From assembly GCF_003290185.1 (NCBI RefSeq), contig NZ_QNFY01000007.1:124001-188000 (forward strand): 64,000 nt of DNA. Reading direction: 5' to 3'. Numbering within the stretch: position 1 is the first letter of the stretch; each line of letters opens with the position of its first letter. This document shows positions 23,402 to 32,146 of the stretch, one piece after another. A model generated the notes under the pieces. It ran no database searches and was not told where the DNA came from. It saw nothing but the letters and a program-made list of their open reading frames with translations. The position numbers and the translations under genes were made by a program. The stretch comes from Chryseobacterium lathyri. Lineage in GTDB: Bacteria > Bacteroidota > Bacteroidia > Flavobacteriales > Weeksellaceae.

Positions 23402-25024
23402 TTAAGAATACATTTTTTCTCTGATTTCTTTTACTTTTTTGTCTGCAAGATATTCATCGTAAGTCATTTCTCTGTCAATAATTCCTGAAGGAGTCAGTTC
23501 AATGATTCTGTTACAGACTGTCTGAAGCATTTCGTGGTCATGGGATGCTAATAAAAGATTTCCTTTGAAGTTAGACAATGAGTTGTTCAAGGTCGTGATA
23601 CTTTCAAGATCAAGGTGGTTGGTAGGTTCATCCAATAATAAAACATTGGCTTTCTGAAGCATCATTCTGCTGAACATACATCTCATTTTTTCCCCTCCTG
23701 AAAGTACTTTACAAGACTTTAAAGCTTCATCACCAGAGAAAAGCATTCTTCCTAAGAATCCTCTTACAAATTCTTCATGACGCTCTTCATCATTTTTGGT
23801 GAATTGTCTTAACCAGTCAACCAGGCTTAAATCTTCCTGGAAGAAATTGGTGTTATCTAAAGGCATATGAGATTGGTTTGTGGTAACTCCCCAAGCCACT
23901 GTTCCTTTATCTGCCTGAACATTTCCTGCAAGAATCTCAAAAAATTCTGTGATCGCTAAAGAGTTTTTAGACAACACAGCAACTTTATCACCTTTCTTAA
24001 GGTTTAAATCAATGTTTGAGAATAGAAGTTCTCCGTCTTTTGTTTTCTCAAGACCTTTTACATCTAGAATCTGATCACCTGCCTCTCTTTCCATTTCGAA
24101 AATAATGGCCGGATATCTTCTTGAAGAAGGTTTGATATCATCGATATTCAGTTTATCGATCATTTTCTTTCTGGCTGTAGCCTGTTTTGCCTTTGCAACG
24201 TTAGAGCTGAATCTTGCGATGAAGTCCTGAAGTTCTTTCTTCTTTTCTTCTGCTTTCTTATTAGCCTGAGCTCTCTGTCTTGTGGCAAGCTGAGAAGCCT
24301 GGTACCAGAAAGTATAGTTACCTGTATAAAGGTTAAGTTTTGCATAATCCAAATCTCCGATGTGCGTACAAACCGTATCCAGGAAGTGACGGTCGTGAGA
24401 AACAACGATTACCGTGTTCTCATAATCGGCAAGGAAATCTTCCAACCAAGAGATCGTATCAATGTCAAGGTCATTCGTAGGTTCATCCAGGATCAGTACA
24501 TCCGGATTTCCGAAAAGAGCCTGAGCCAAAAGAACCTTTACCTTGTCCTTGTTCTCAAGTTCGCTCATCATCTGCCAGTGCATATCATCTTTAATCCCAA
24601 CATTTGAAAGCATCGTCTGCGCATCAGATTCTGCAGTCCATCCACCCATTTCATCATAGATTACACCAAGCTCACCTGCTTTGATTCCGTCTTCATCAGA
24701 AAAGTCTTCTTTAGCATATAAAGAATCCATTTCTTCTTTTATTTCGTATAATTTCTTATTTCCTCTTAAAACAGCCTCAAGAACAGTAAATTGATCATAA
24801 GCAAAGTGATCCTGCTCCAAAACTGACATTCTTTTCCCCGGCTCCAAAGATACATGCCCTGTAGTAGGATCCTGCTTTCCTGTTAATATTTTAAGGAATG
24901 TAGATTTCCCCGCACCGTTTGCTCCGATAATCCCGTAGCAGTTTCCTTTGGTAAACATAATATTTACCTCGTCAAAAAGAACTCTTTTCCCGAATTGTAA
25001 AGATAAGTTAGATACTGTTAACAT
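23402..25024 (-). CDS. ABC-F family ATPase (YbiT-like) with asymmetric ATP sites
   Basis: A 540-residue soluble protein with two ABC domains joined by a Lys/Glu-rich linker (about 240-300), typical of ABC-F translation factors that act at the ribosomal E site. The first domain has an intact P-loop GANGAGKST (34-42) and LILDEPTND (177-185), but LENKDKVKV (156-164) stands where LSGGQ is expected. The second domain has LSKNSLAIT (351-359) in place of a P-loop but keeps LSGGEK (441-446) and LLLDEPTNH. Each composite site pairs one domain's P-loop with the other's signature, so one complete and one doubly degenerate site result. There are no membrane segments. A -7 element TAATTTTG lies at 25052-25045 on the minus strand. 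Confidence 0.9.
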   Translation of the reverse strand: MLTVSNLSLQFGKRVLFDEVNIMFTKGNCYGIIGANGAGKSTFLKILTGKQDPTTGHVSLEPGKRMSVLEQDHFAYDQFTVLEAVLRGNKKLYEIKEEMDSLYAKEDFSDEDGIKAGELGVIYDEMGGWTAESDAQTMLSNVGIKDDMHWQMMSELENKDKVKVLLAQALFGNPDVLILDEPTNDLDIDTISWLEDFLADYENTVIVVSHDRHFLDTVCTHIGDLDYAKLNLYTGNYTFWYQASQLATRQRAQANKKAEEKKKELQDFIARFSSNVAKAKQATARKKMIDKLNIDDIKPSSRRYPAIIFEMEREAGDQILDVKGLEKTKDGELLFSNIDLNLKKGDKVAVLSKNSLAITEFFEILAGNVQADKGTVAWGVTTNQSHMPLDNTNFFQEDLSLVDWLRQFTKNDEERHEEFVRGFLGRMLFSGDEALKSCKVLSGGEKMRCMFSRMMLQKANVLLLDEPTNHLDLESITTLNNSLSNFKGNLLLASHDHEMLQTVCNRIIELTPSGIIDREMTYDEYLADKKVKEIREKMYS

Positions 25025-25044
25025 ATAGTTTTGTAAATTTGGCG

Positions 25045-25052
25045 CAAAATTA
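25045..25052 (-). promoter_or_regulatory. Probable -7 promoter element of the ABC-F gene
   Basis: TAATTTTG on the minus strand matches TAnnTTTG and lies 20 nt upstream of the start at 25024. No convincing -33 element is seen. Confidence 0.4.
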
Positions 25053-25215
25053 CGAAAAGAATTTGGGTATTTCGTAATAATGTAATAGTCAAGTTTTTAA
25101 ATATGGGGTATTTTTTCTATATTTCATTAACAAAATAAATAGGGAGAAGTCCCAAAGGGGCGATTTAATGAGAAGATTGAACGTAACCCATCAGTATAAT
25201 CACGAATTTTTTACA

Positions 25216-25674
25216 ATGAAGATCGAAAAAACAGTAAGTATATTAAACAGAAGAGCCCGTTTTGAATACGAAATCCTTGAAGAATTTGAAGCAGGGATGG
25301 TTCTGACGGGTACAGAAATAAAATCTTTGCGCTCATCCAAAGCATCCATTACAGAATCTTTCTGTCAGTTTATTGATGGGGAATTATACATTATTAATAT
25401 GATGATTGATGAGTATAAATTGGGAACTTTTTATAATCACAAAACAAAAAGGGAACGGAAATTGCTGTTGCACAAAAAAGAATTGCAGAAACTTGAAAAA
25501 AAGTTAAAGGATGCTGGTAACACAATTATACCTCTTAAGCTATATATCACAGACAAGGGTAAAGCAAAGGTGCTCATTGCGCTTGCTAGAGGAAAAAAAC
25601 TCTTTGATAAAAGGGAGGCGATAAAAGATAGAGAAAATAAACGTAACCTGGACAGAATATTAAAGAAAAGTTAA
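25216..25674 (+). CDS. smpB: SsrA-binding protein SmpB
   Basis: A 152-residue protein that carries tmRNA to stalled ribosomes. Typical features are the N-terminal beta-barrel (FEYEILEEFEAGMVLTGTEIKSLR), YNHKTKRERKLLLHKKEL, and the basic C-terminal tail with GKKLFDKREAIKDRE that enters the decoding centre. I start at ATG 25216 (MKIEKTVSILN), the normal SmpB N-terminus. An ATG 48 nt upstream would give an atypical extension. The tmRNA gene itself is not in this window. Confidence 0.95.
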   Translation: MKIEKTVSILNRRARFEYEILEEFEAGMVLTGTEIKSLRSSKASITESFCQFIDGELYIINMMIDEYKLGTFYNHKTKRERKLLLHKKELQKLEKKLKDAGNTIIPLKLYITDKGKAKVLIALARGKKLFDKREAIKDRENKRNLDRILKKS

Positions 25675-25751
25675 AAATCATTCAAAAAACTTTGTATATA
25701 AAGAAAAATTATATTTATTTTGCATTATCAATTATTTAATCATTTAATTCT

Positions 25752-27239
25752 ATGAAAAATCTAAAATTAGGAATTTCAGCATTGGCGCTTACTGTTGCCT
25801 CTACTGTCTTTGCCCAGACTACCAATAATCCGTGGTTGATCGGAGTTGGTGCTCATGCGGAAAACCATAAGGCACAGAGAAACAACTTTAGTAATACGTT
25901 CTCTGCTAATAATTTAACGAAGACGATGTTCAATATGAACAACTTCTCTATTACACCTCCATTATCTAAATTAACAGTTGCTAGAAACATCGGTAAAGGT
26001 TTAGTTATCGACTGGCAGACTTCCGTAGGTAATGTAGATAACAAGAGATTCAACATGGGAAAAGAATTTTTCCTAATGACAGGTCTTGGTTTCCAGGCTA
26101 AAGCAGCTGGTCTTCTATGGGATGAAGAATCTTGGTTCGATCCATATTTGAGAGTTGGTGCTAACTACCTAAGACATGACTACACTGCTCTTTCTTTCCC
26201 TAGATATGATTATAGAGGAGAGCTTGTTACTAACGGAGACGGTGGTAACGAAAGCGGTAAAGCTAACCACTTTACAGTTTCTACAGGTGCTGGTGCTAAC
26301 TTCTGGGTAACTAAAAACTTCGGTCTTGGTATCCAAGGAGATTATGTATCAACTCCAGGAGATAAAGCTAATTATGCTAACTTCTGGCAAGCTTCCGCAT
26401 CGATCTTATTCAGATTCGGTAACAGAGATAGAGATAAGGATGGTATCCTAGATAAAGATGACCTTTGTCCAGATACTCCTGGTTTACCAGAATTCCAAGG
26501 ATGTCCTGATACTGACGGTGACGGAGTTCCAGATAAAGACGATCAATGTCCAGAAGTAGCTGGTCCAGTTGAAAACAACGGTTGTCCTTGGCCAGATACA
26601 GATGGTGATGGTGTTATCGATAAAGATGATGCTTGTCCTACAGTTGCAGGTCCTGCTGAAAACAACGGTTGTCCTTGGCCAGATACAGACGGTGACGGAA
26701 TCTTAGATAAAGATGACGCTTGTCCTACAGTTCCAGGTCTTCCAGAATACAACGGATGTCCTAAGCCTAAGAAACAAACTGCTATTGAAACTACAGAAGC
26801 TCTTAAAGGAATCTTCTTTGACTTCAATAAAGCGACTATCAGACCAGAATCTAGCGCAAAACTAGATAACGCTGCTAAAATCATCAAGACTGACGGAGGT
26901 AACTACCTAGTTGAAGGTCAAACTGATGCTAAAGGTGCTGCTGAATACAACTTGAAACTTTCTAGACAAAGAGCTGCTTCTGTAGTTTCTGCTTTAGAAG
27001 CTAGAGGTGTAGATGCTACAGCTCTTAAATCAATCGGAGTTGGTGAAACTAAAGCTACAGTTTCTGAAAAAGCTTCTGATGCTGAAAGACAAGCTGATAG
27101 AAAAGTTATCGTAACTGCTATCGAAGATGCTAACGAGTGGAATGCAATCTCTAAGAAAGATTATGAAGATGCTCCAGTGAAAAAAGCGGTAGCTAAGAAA
27201 AAAACTACTAAGAAAAAAGTAGTTAAAAAGAAAAAATAA
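25752..27239 (+). CDS. OmpA family outer-membrane protein with thrombospondin type 3 repeats
   Basis: A 495-residue protein: signal peptide (MKNLKLGISALALTVASTVFAQ), an N-terminal membrane barrel to about residue 222, calcium-binding TSP3 repeats at about 225-335 (units like DTDGDGVPDKDDQCP), and a peptidoglycan-binding OmpA domain at about 345-455 (FDFNKATIRPESSAKLDNAA, TDAKGAAEYNLKLSRQRA). An unusual Lys-rich tail follows (KKAVAKKKTTKKKVVKKKK). Codons are strongly biased to GGT, GCT, AAC and CCA, unlike its neighbours, which suggests very high expression. The DNA of the TSP3 region forms imperfect direct repeats. It anchors the outer membrane to the cell wall. Confidence 0.93.
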   Translation: MKNLKLGISALALTVASTVFAQTTNNPWLIGVGAHAENHKAQRNNFSNTFSANNLTKTMFNMNNFSITPPLSKLTVARNIGKGLVIDWQTSVGNVDNKRFNMGKEFFLMTGLGFQAKAAGLLWDEESWFDPYLRVGANYLRHDYTALSFPRYDYRGELVTNGDGGNESGKANHFTVSTGAGANFWVTKNFGLGIQGDYVSTPGDKANYANFWQASASILFRFGNRDRDKDGILDKDDLCPDTPGLPEFQGCPDTDGDGVPDKDDQCPEVAGPVENNGCPWPDTDGDGVIDKDDACPTVAGPAENNGCPWPDTDGDGILDKDDACPTVPGLPEYNGCPKPKKQTAIETTEALKGIFFDFNKATIRPESSAKLDNAAKIIKTDGGNYLVEGQTDAKGAAEYNLKLSRQRAASVVSALEARGVDATALKSIGVGETKATVSEKASDAERQADRKVIVTAIEDANEWNAISKKDYEDAPVKKAVAKKKTTKKKVVKKKK

Positions 27240-27257
27240 TTAATTTTTCTAAATAAT

Positions 27258-27292
27258 AAATACCTCCAATTTTTTGGGGGTATTTTTTTTTT
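27258..27292 (+). terminator. Intrinsic terminator of the OmpA gene
   Basis: An 11-bp stem with one G-U pair (AATACCTCCAA with TTGGGGGTATT) is followed by a run of ten T. Confidence 0.85.
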
Positions 27293-27332
27293 GTTGACTT
27301 TTAGTTAATTTTGTTGAAATTTAAAAATTAAA

Positions 27333-28073
27333 ATGGGAAGAGCATTTGAATATAGAAAAGCTTCTAAAATGGCCAGATGGGATAAAATGGCCAAAACATT
27401 CTCTAAAATCGGTAAAGATATTGCACTGGCAGTAAAAGCCGGAGGAACAGATCCTGAAGCCAACCCTGCTTTAAGAAGATGTATCCAGAATGCCAAGGGT
27501 GCGAATATGCCCAAAGACAACGTAGAAAGAGCCATCAAAAAAGCAAGTGGCGCTGATGCGGAAAACTACGAAGAAGTTACTTACGAAGGGTATGGACAAG
27601 GCGGTGTTGCTTTTTTTGTTGAGTGTACAACCAACAATACAACGAGAACTGTTGCCAATGTAAGAGCAATTTTCAACAAGTTTGATGGTAACCTTGGTAA
27701 GAATGGTGAATTAGCTTTTATCTTCGACAGAAAAGGAATTTTCAGCCTGGATTTGGCTCAGATTAAAATGGATTGGGATGATTTTGAAATGGAAATGATT
27801 GACGGAGGTGCTGAAGATGTGGAAAAAGATGAGGATGAAGTAATGATCACTACAGCTTTTGAAGATTTCGGTTCATTGTCTCATAAATTAGACGAATTGG
27901 GAATTGAGGCAAAGAGTGCAGAACTTCAGAGAATTCCGAATAACACCAAAGAAGTAAATGAAGAGCAGTTCAAAGCCAATATGAAAATGCTTGAGCGTTT
28001 CGAAGATGATGATGATGTGCAGAACGTTTATCACAATATGGAAATCACAGATGAGCTAATGAACTCACTGTAA
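27333..28073 (+). CDS. YebC/PmpR family protein
   Basis: A 246-residue cytoplasmic protein. The N-terminus MGRAFEYRKASKMARWDKMAK, then FSKIGKDI and NPALRRCIQNAKGANMPKDNVERAIKKASG, is the YebC (TACO1) signature. Family members were described as transcription regulators and more recently as ribosome-associated factors that relieve stalling. Length is normal. TAATTTTG at 27306-27313 could be its -7 element, but it lies only 20 nt from the start and has no good -33 partner. Confidence 0.93.
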   Translation: MGRAFEYRKASKMARWDKMAKTFSKIGKDIALAVKAGGTDPEANPALRRCIQNAKGANMPKDNVERAIKKASGADAENYEEVTYEGYGQGGVAFFVECTTNNTTRTVANVRAIFNKFDGNLGKNGELAFIFDRKGIFSLDLAQIKMDWDDFEMEMIDGGAEDVEKDEDEVMITTAFEDFGSLSHKLDELGIEAKSAELQRIPNNTKEVNEEQFKANMKMLERFEDDDDVQNVYHNMEITDELMNSL

Positions 28074-28129
28074 AAATAATATAGCATTCATATACAGTTA
28101 ACTTTCAATTAGTTTCTTTGTATAAAACT

Positions 28130-28954
28130 ATGAAAAGAAACGTTGAATTAGTTGTTATATCGGATGTTCATTTGGGAACTTATGGATGTAAGGCTAAAGA
28201 ACTGCTGCGGTATCTGAATTCCATTCAGCCTAAAACGTTAGTTTTGAATGGTGATATCATTGATATCTGGCAGTTTAAAAAGTCTTACTTCCCTAAACCT
28301 CATTTGAAAGTGATCAAAAAGATTCTTTCATTGGCTACTAAAAATACACAGGTCTACTATATCACGGGTAACCATGATGAGATGTTCCGCAAGTTTACTG
28401 ATTTTGAACTGGGGAAACTGAAGGTCTGCAATAAAATTTGTCTTGATATTGATCAAAAGAAAACCTGGATATTTCACGGAGATGTTTTTGATGCCTCTGT
28501 CCAGCATTCCAAGTGGATCGCAAAGCTTGGCGGAAAAGGTTATGATCTACTGATTGTCATTAATAATGTTGTCAATTGGTTTTTAGAGAAAATGGGCAGA
28601 GAAAAATATTCATTTTCCAAGAAGATCAAAAACAATGTAAAAAAGGCAGTTAAATATATCGGCGACTTCGAATTGACTGCTTCCGAATTAGCCATTGACA
28701 ATCATTATGATTATGTGATTTGCGGACATATCCATCAGCCTCAGATCCGTGAAGTCATCACTAAAAAAGGATCCTGTACTTATCTGAACTCAGGGGACTG
28801 GATTGAAAATCTCTCAGCTCTCGAATATCATGATAAGGAATGGAAAATATTCTATTATGACGACCACAAAGATTCACTTAAAGACGACGAAGTAGAAGAA
28901 ATCCAGGACATGGACAGTTCCGAGCTTCTGAAAATAGTAACTAATTTTTCTTAA
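28130..28954 (+). CDS. Metallophosphoesterase (UDP-2,3-diacylglucosamine hydrolase-like)
   Basis: A 274-residue calcineurin-like phosphoesterase starting at ATG 28130 (MKRNVELVVISDVHLG). Metal-binding motifs appear in order: SDVHLG, LNGDIID, TGNHDE, HGDVFD and CGHIHQPQ. LpxH-type enzymes of this size hydrolyse UDP-2,3-diacylglucosamine in lipid A synthesis, but many Bacteroidota homologues have unknown substrates. It abuts the glycosyltransferase gene with no gap, which points to a shared role in envelope glycolipid metabolism. Confidence 0.88.
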   Translation: MKRNVELVVISDVHLGTYGCKAKELLRYLNSIQPKTLVLNGDIIDIWQFKKSYFPKPHLKVIKKILSLATKNTQVYYITGNHDEMFRKFTDFELGKLKVCNKICLDIDQKKTWIFHGDVFDASVQHSKWIAKLGGKGYDLLIVINNVVNWFLEKMGREKYSFSKKIKNNVKKAVKYIGDFELTASELAIDNHYDYVICGHIHQPQIREVITKKGSCTYLNSGDWIENLSALEYHDKEWKIFYYDDHKDSLKDDEVEEIQDMDSSELLKIVTNFS

Positions 28955-29926
28955 ATGAAAGTACTGTATGCATTTCAAGGGACTGGGAACGGACATATTG
29001 CCAGAGCGCAGGAAATAATCCCCATTCTCAAAAAATATGCCTCGGTTGATACATTGATCAGTGGTCATCAGTCGCAGTTAAAGGCTGGTTTTGACATTAA
29101 TTTCCAACATAGGGGGATTTCCCTTCTTTATAACAAAACAGGAGGCTTATCCTACCGCAAAACGTTTACCGAGAATAAGTTTCTTGAAGCTGCAAAAACA
29201 ATCCATGAATTGGACCTTTCACAATATGATCTGATCATTAATGATTACGAACCTCTGACTGGTTGGGCCAGTAAATTGAAAAAGCTTCCAATGATTGAAT
29301 TGAGTCATCAGGCTTCCATGAGCTTTCCTGAAACGCCTAAGCCTGAAAAAAAAGATTTTCTGGGTGAGCTGATCCTGAAATATTATGTTCCGAGTGAAAG
29401 GAAGATAGGGTTTCATTTTGAAAATTATCATCCACAAATTAAAAAACCGGTAATCAGACATAAAATCCGGAACCTCAATCCGGATAAAAAAGGATATTAT
29501 CTTGTTTATCTTCCCAGCTTTGCAGATGAGAATATCATCAAAGTTCTAAAACAGATTCCTGTGCAGTGGAAAGTATTTTCCAAGCACAGCAAGGTACAGG
29601 TTAAAGTTAAAAATGTAGAAGTTTTTCCTATTGACGAGGTAGAGTATCTGAAATATTTTGAGAGCTGTGACGGCATTTTATGTAATGCCGGTTTTGAGAC
29701 TCCTGCAGAAGCCCTTTTTCTGGATAAAAAACTGTTTGTGATCCCTATTCATAACCAGTATGAACAGGAATGTAATGCCAGTGCTTTAAATCTTATGGGA
29801 ATTCCGAATTCTAAAGTCTTAAATCTTCAGGAAATTATGGAATGGGTGGCTTCAGATCATCATTTAAAAGTAGATTATCCTGATGATATTGAAGAAATCC
29901 TGGTCAATGAAGTTTTAATTCTTTAA
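28955..29926 (+). CDS. Glycosyltransferase (MurG/GT28-like)
   Basis: A 323-residue GT-B fold protein. The N-terminal FQGTGNGHIARAQEIIP is the GxGHxxR glycine-rich loop of MurG-like enzymes. The C-terminal half has ESCDGILCNAGFETPAEALFL, matching the nucleotide-sugar-binding HAG.....E region, and IPIHNQYEQECNA. The start codon follows the phosphoesterase stop directly, so they are co-translated. Acceptor and sugar are unknown. Its last 12 bases overlap the convergent acetyltransferase gene. Confidence 0.85.
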   Translation: MKVLYAFQGTGNGHIARAQEIIPILKKYASVDTLISGHQSQLKAGFDINFQHRGISLLYNKTGGLSYRKTFTENKFLEAAKTIHELDLSQYDLIINDYEPLTGWASKLKKLPMIELSHQASMSFPETPKPEKKDFLGELILKYYVPSERKIGFHFENYHPQIKKPVIRHKIRNLNPDKKGYYLVYLPSFADENIIKVLKQIPVQWKVFSKHSKVQVKVKNVEVFPIDEVEYLKYFESCDGILCNAGFETPAEALFLDKKLFVIPIHNQYEQECNASALNLMGIPNSKVLNLQEIMEWVASDHHLKVDYPDDIEEILVNEVLIL

Positions 29927-30205
29927 AAAAACATCATCTACATCACTCATTCTTGTCATCACGGCTCTTGCGTAAGAACAGTGAGGGTATACTTTCCAAT
30001 TATTTTCCCGGGCAAATTTTATAGCTTCTTCAACCAAGTATTTTCCCATTCCGCGACCTTCAAATTCCGGATGAACTAATACAAAAGAGATAATATACTT
30101 ATTTTCTTCCGGAAAAATAGTATAGGTAAGCCTTCCGACTTCTTTTATTTCATTGTTCAATGTTAGAACACCGCCGTTTCCTGATTTATTGTTTTCAAAT
30201 CTCAT
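29915..30205 (-). CDS. Small GNAT N-acetyltransferase (YjdJ-like)
   Basis: A 96-residue protein with the short GNAT fold: FVLVHPEFEGRGMGKYLVEEAIKFAR is motif A with the acetyl-CoA loop RGMG, and KVYPHCSYARAV follows. This matches the Yjdj-type, minimal GNAT family. The substrate is unknown. Its 3' end overlaps the glycosyltransferase by 12 nt. Confidence 0.85.
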   Translation of the reverse strand: MRFENNKSGNGGVLTLNNEIKEVGRLTYTIFPEENKYIISFVLVHPEFEGRGMGKYLVEEAIKFARENNWKVYPHCSYARAVMTRMSDVDDVFLKN

Positions 30206-30249
30206 AATTCAAAGCTTTGTTTTAAAGATGCAAAAATTGCACCGACAGA

Positions 30250-30380
30250 TAATTGTTGATGGTGAATTGACAATTGTGAATTTGCTTCGCGGTCAATTTT
30301 TAAACTTTATTAAGCACAGAAAGTATTTTTTTTAACATTACTAATTGGACTATTCACTTGCGAAGCAAAATTGACCATTG
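30250..30380. repeat. Intergenic repeat with shuffled inverted modules
   Basis: TTTGCTTCGC (30281-30290) is followed by GGTCAATTTT (30291-30300). On the right side, GCGAAGCAAAATTGACC (30360-30376) is the reverse complement of the same two modules, overlapping and in swapped order. Between and around them are AATTGACAATTGTGAATT-like palindromic stretches. It occupies the gap between two minus-strand genes. No coding frame is seen. Confidence 0.55.
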
Positions 30381-30385
30381 AAATA

Positions 30386-31135
30386 TCAGTTGTCTTTCCC
30401 AGTATAGTAGTTATAGTCCTTAATCACCACGTTGATAAACTGTCTTTCCGTCATCTTTCTCGGATCTATTTCCAGTTTTAAAATACTTTTGATCTTATCC
30501 GAAAGCCGGCTGATGATTTGGCGGTCGTCTACCTTCAGAGCCTTGGTATAGTTATCCTTGATGATCCGCATATCATTATCGCTTAATGCAATGACCTGGG
30601 GGAATGACGGAATATAGCCTTCATGAATATTCTCTAAGATGGTATGGGAAATATTGATGTTATTCTTCAGTGAAATCACAGCAGTACCGGAAGCAATATC
30701 GCCCAGGCGCTGGTTGTTTTTAGAAACAATCATGGAGATCAGGCCGACAACACCGGCTGCTGAAGTATCGATCAGTCTGAAGACCCAACGGATCAGGTAA
30801 TCCCCAAAACTAGCCTGGTAACCATCAATTTTTACGACCCGGATTTTCATCAGTTTTTTCCCGGGAGTCTGTCCTTCCATCAGGCTTTCTAAAACAACGG
30901 GATAAATATAAACCGGAAATGTAAGAACAATATAAACCGCCATGACAGACCATTGATCTAGCCCTGTCAATAAATACCCGAGATCAAAAATATTGAAGAA
31001 AAGATAAAATATAATGACTACATAAGCAACCTTTATCAGAAGATCGATAATGAAGGCAAGCATTCTTTCCCCAACGCTGGCAATATTAAAGTTAATATTT
31101 ACATTTTGTGAGGTATTTATCGCAATTTGAGACAT
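30386..31135 (-). CDS. RDD family membrane protein
   Basis: A 249-residue protein starting at ATG 31135 (MSQIAINTSQNVNINFNIAS). The RDD region is ASVGERMLAFIIDLLIKVAYVV, with further membrane helices at VMAVYIVLTFPVYIYPVVL and a TPGKKLMKIRVV motif. The C-terminal 80 residues are cytoplasmic and charged. Its start lies 27 bp from the start of the divergent SpoIIM-like gene, so the two promoters must overlap. It may belong functionally to the MoxR cluster. RDD proteins elsewhere are linked to ion transport. Confidence 0.85.
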   Translation of the reverse strand: MSQIAINTSQNVNINFNIASVGERMLAFIIDLLIKVAYVVIIFYLFFNIFDLGYLLTGLDQWSVMAVYIVLTFPVYIYPVVLESLMEGQTPGKKLMKIRVVKIDGYQASFGDYLIRWVFRLIDTSAAGVVGLISMIVSKNNQRLGDIASGTAVISLKNNINISHTILENIHEGYIPSFPQVIALSDNDMRIIKDNYTKALKVDDRQIISRLSDKIKSILKLEIDPRKMTERQFINVVIKDYNYYTGKDN

Positions 31136-31162
31136 AATTTTTATTATTTTAGCCTTACAATT

Positions 31163-32146
31163 ATGAGAGAAGTTTATTTCATTAAACAAAATAAAGAAAA
31201 ATGGTTGGGAATTGAACAGGTTATTCAAGGGAAAATAAAAAAAAATCCTGATGACCTGTCTTCGCTGTACATCAACCTGATCAATGATCTTTCATTTGCA
31301 CAGACCTATTATCCTAAAAGCAATACGACAGTATATCTGAATCATCTGTCTTCGCAGATATTTCAGAAGATCTATAAAACCAAAAGAGTAGAAGAAAACA
31401 GATTCATCTATTTTTTCAGGACAGAAGTTCCCTTACTGGTATACCATTACAGAAGATATCTTATGTATGCTTTTCTGTTTTTTATTCTGTTTACCTCAAT
31501 CGGTGTGCTTTCCGGAGCGTATGATAAAGACTTTGCGAATATCATTCTTGGAGAAAATTATGTTAATGAGACTATAGAGAACATTAAAAAAGGTAATGCT
31601 GTAGGAGTCTACCAGAGTGGTTCTACATGGGGAAGCACAATTGGCATCATTTTCAACAACATTGGAGTAGGGGCAAAATTATATATCTATGGGATTATGG
31701 GAGGAGTAGGGACATTGTTTGCCCTGCTTTCCAACAGTGTTATGCTGGGATCCTTTCAGTATTTTTTCTATGATTACGGTGCTTTGAAAGACAGTGCAAG
31801 AGGAATCTGGCTTCATGGTGTTTTCGAGATCTTTGCAATGGTTGTAGAAGCCATGTGTGGTTTAATCCTGGGAGCGAGTATTCTGTTCCCGAGAACATTT
31901 TCAAGATTCAATTCCTTTAAAAAAGGATTTAAAGATTCCTTTAAGATCTTCCTCAGTACCATTCCGTTTACCATTTGTGCAGGAATTATCGAAGGTTATG
32001 TAACAAGACATGCTTTGAAAATGCCGCTGGGGGTAAATTTAGCCATAATAATCAGTTCACTTGCCATTATAGGATTTTACTACTTTGTTTATCCTTCGGT
32101 GGTCTATAAAAAAATTAATAATCATACCCATGATGCAGTTTTATAA
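31163..32146 (+). CDS. Stage II sporulation protein M-like (DUF95) membrane protein
   Basis: A 327-residue protein with about five to six membrane helices in the C-terminal 230 residues. HGVFEIFAMVVEAMCGLILG is the SpoIIM/DUF95 signature (xxHGxxEL....AG). The cytoplasmic N-terminus begins MREVYFIKQNKEKWLGIEQV. I start at ATG 31163. In non-sporulating bacteria this family sits in MoxR/DUF58 clusters, as here. It overlaps the next gene. Confidence 0.85.
   Translation: MREVYFIKQNKEKWLGIEQVIQGKIKKNPDDLSSLYINLINDLSFAQTYYPKSNTTVYLNHLSSQIFQKIYKTKRVEENRFIYFFRTEVPLLVYHYRRYLMYAFLFFILFTSIGVLSGAYDKDFANIILGENYVNETIENIKKGNAVGVYQSGSTWGSTIGIIFNNIGVGAKLYIYGIMGGVGTLFALLSNSVMLGSFQYFFYDYGALKDSARGIWLHGVFEIFAMVVEAMCGLILGASILFPRTFSRFNSFKKGFKDSFKIFLSTIPFTICAGIIEGYVTRHALKMPLGVNLAIIISSLAIIGFYYFVYPSVVYKKINNHTHDAVL

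Noticed and set aside
26440..26770. DNA direct repeats that could look like a CRISPR or satellite
   Set aside because: They are the coding repeats of the TSP3 calcium-binding units, in frame and diverged; there are no spacers.
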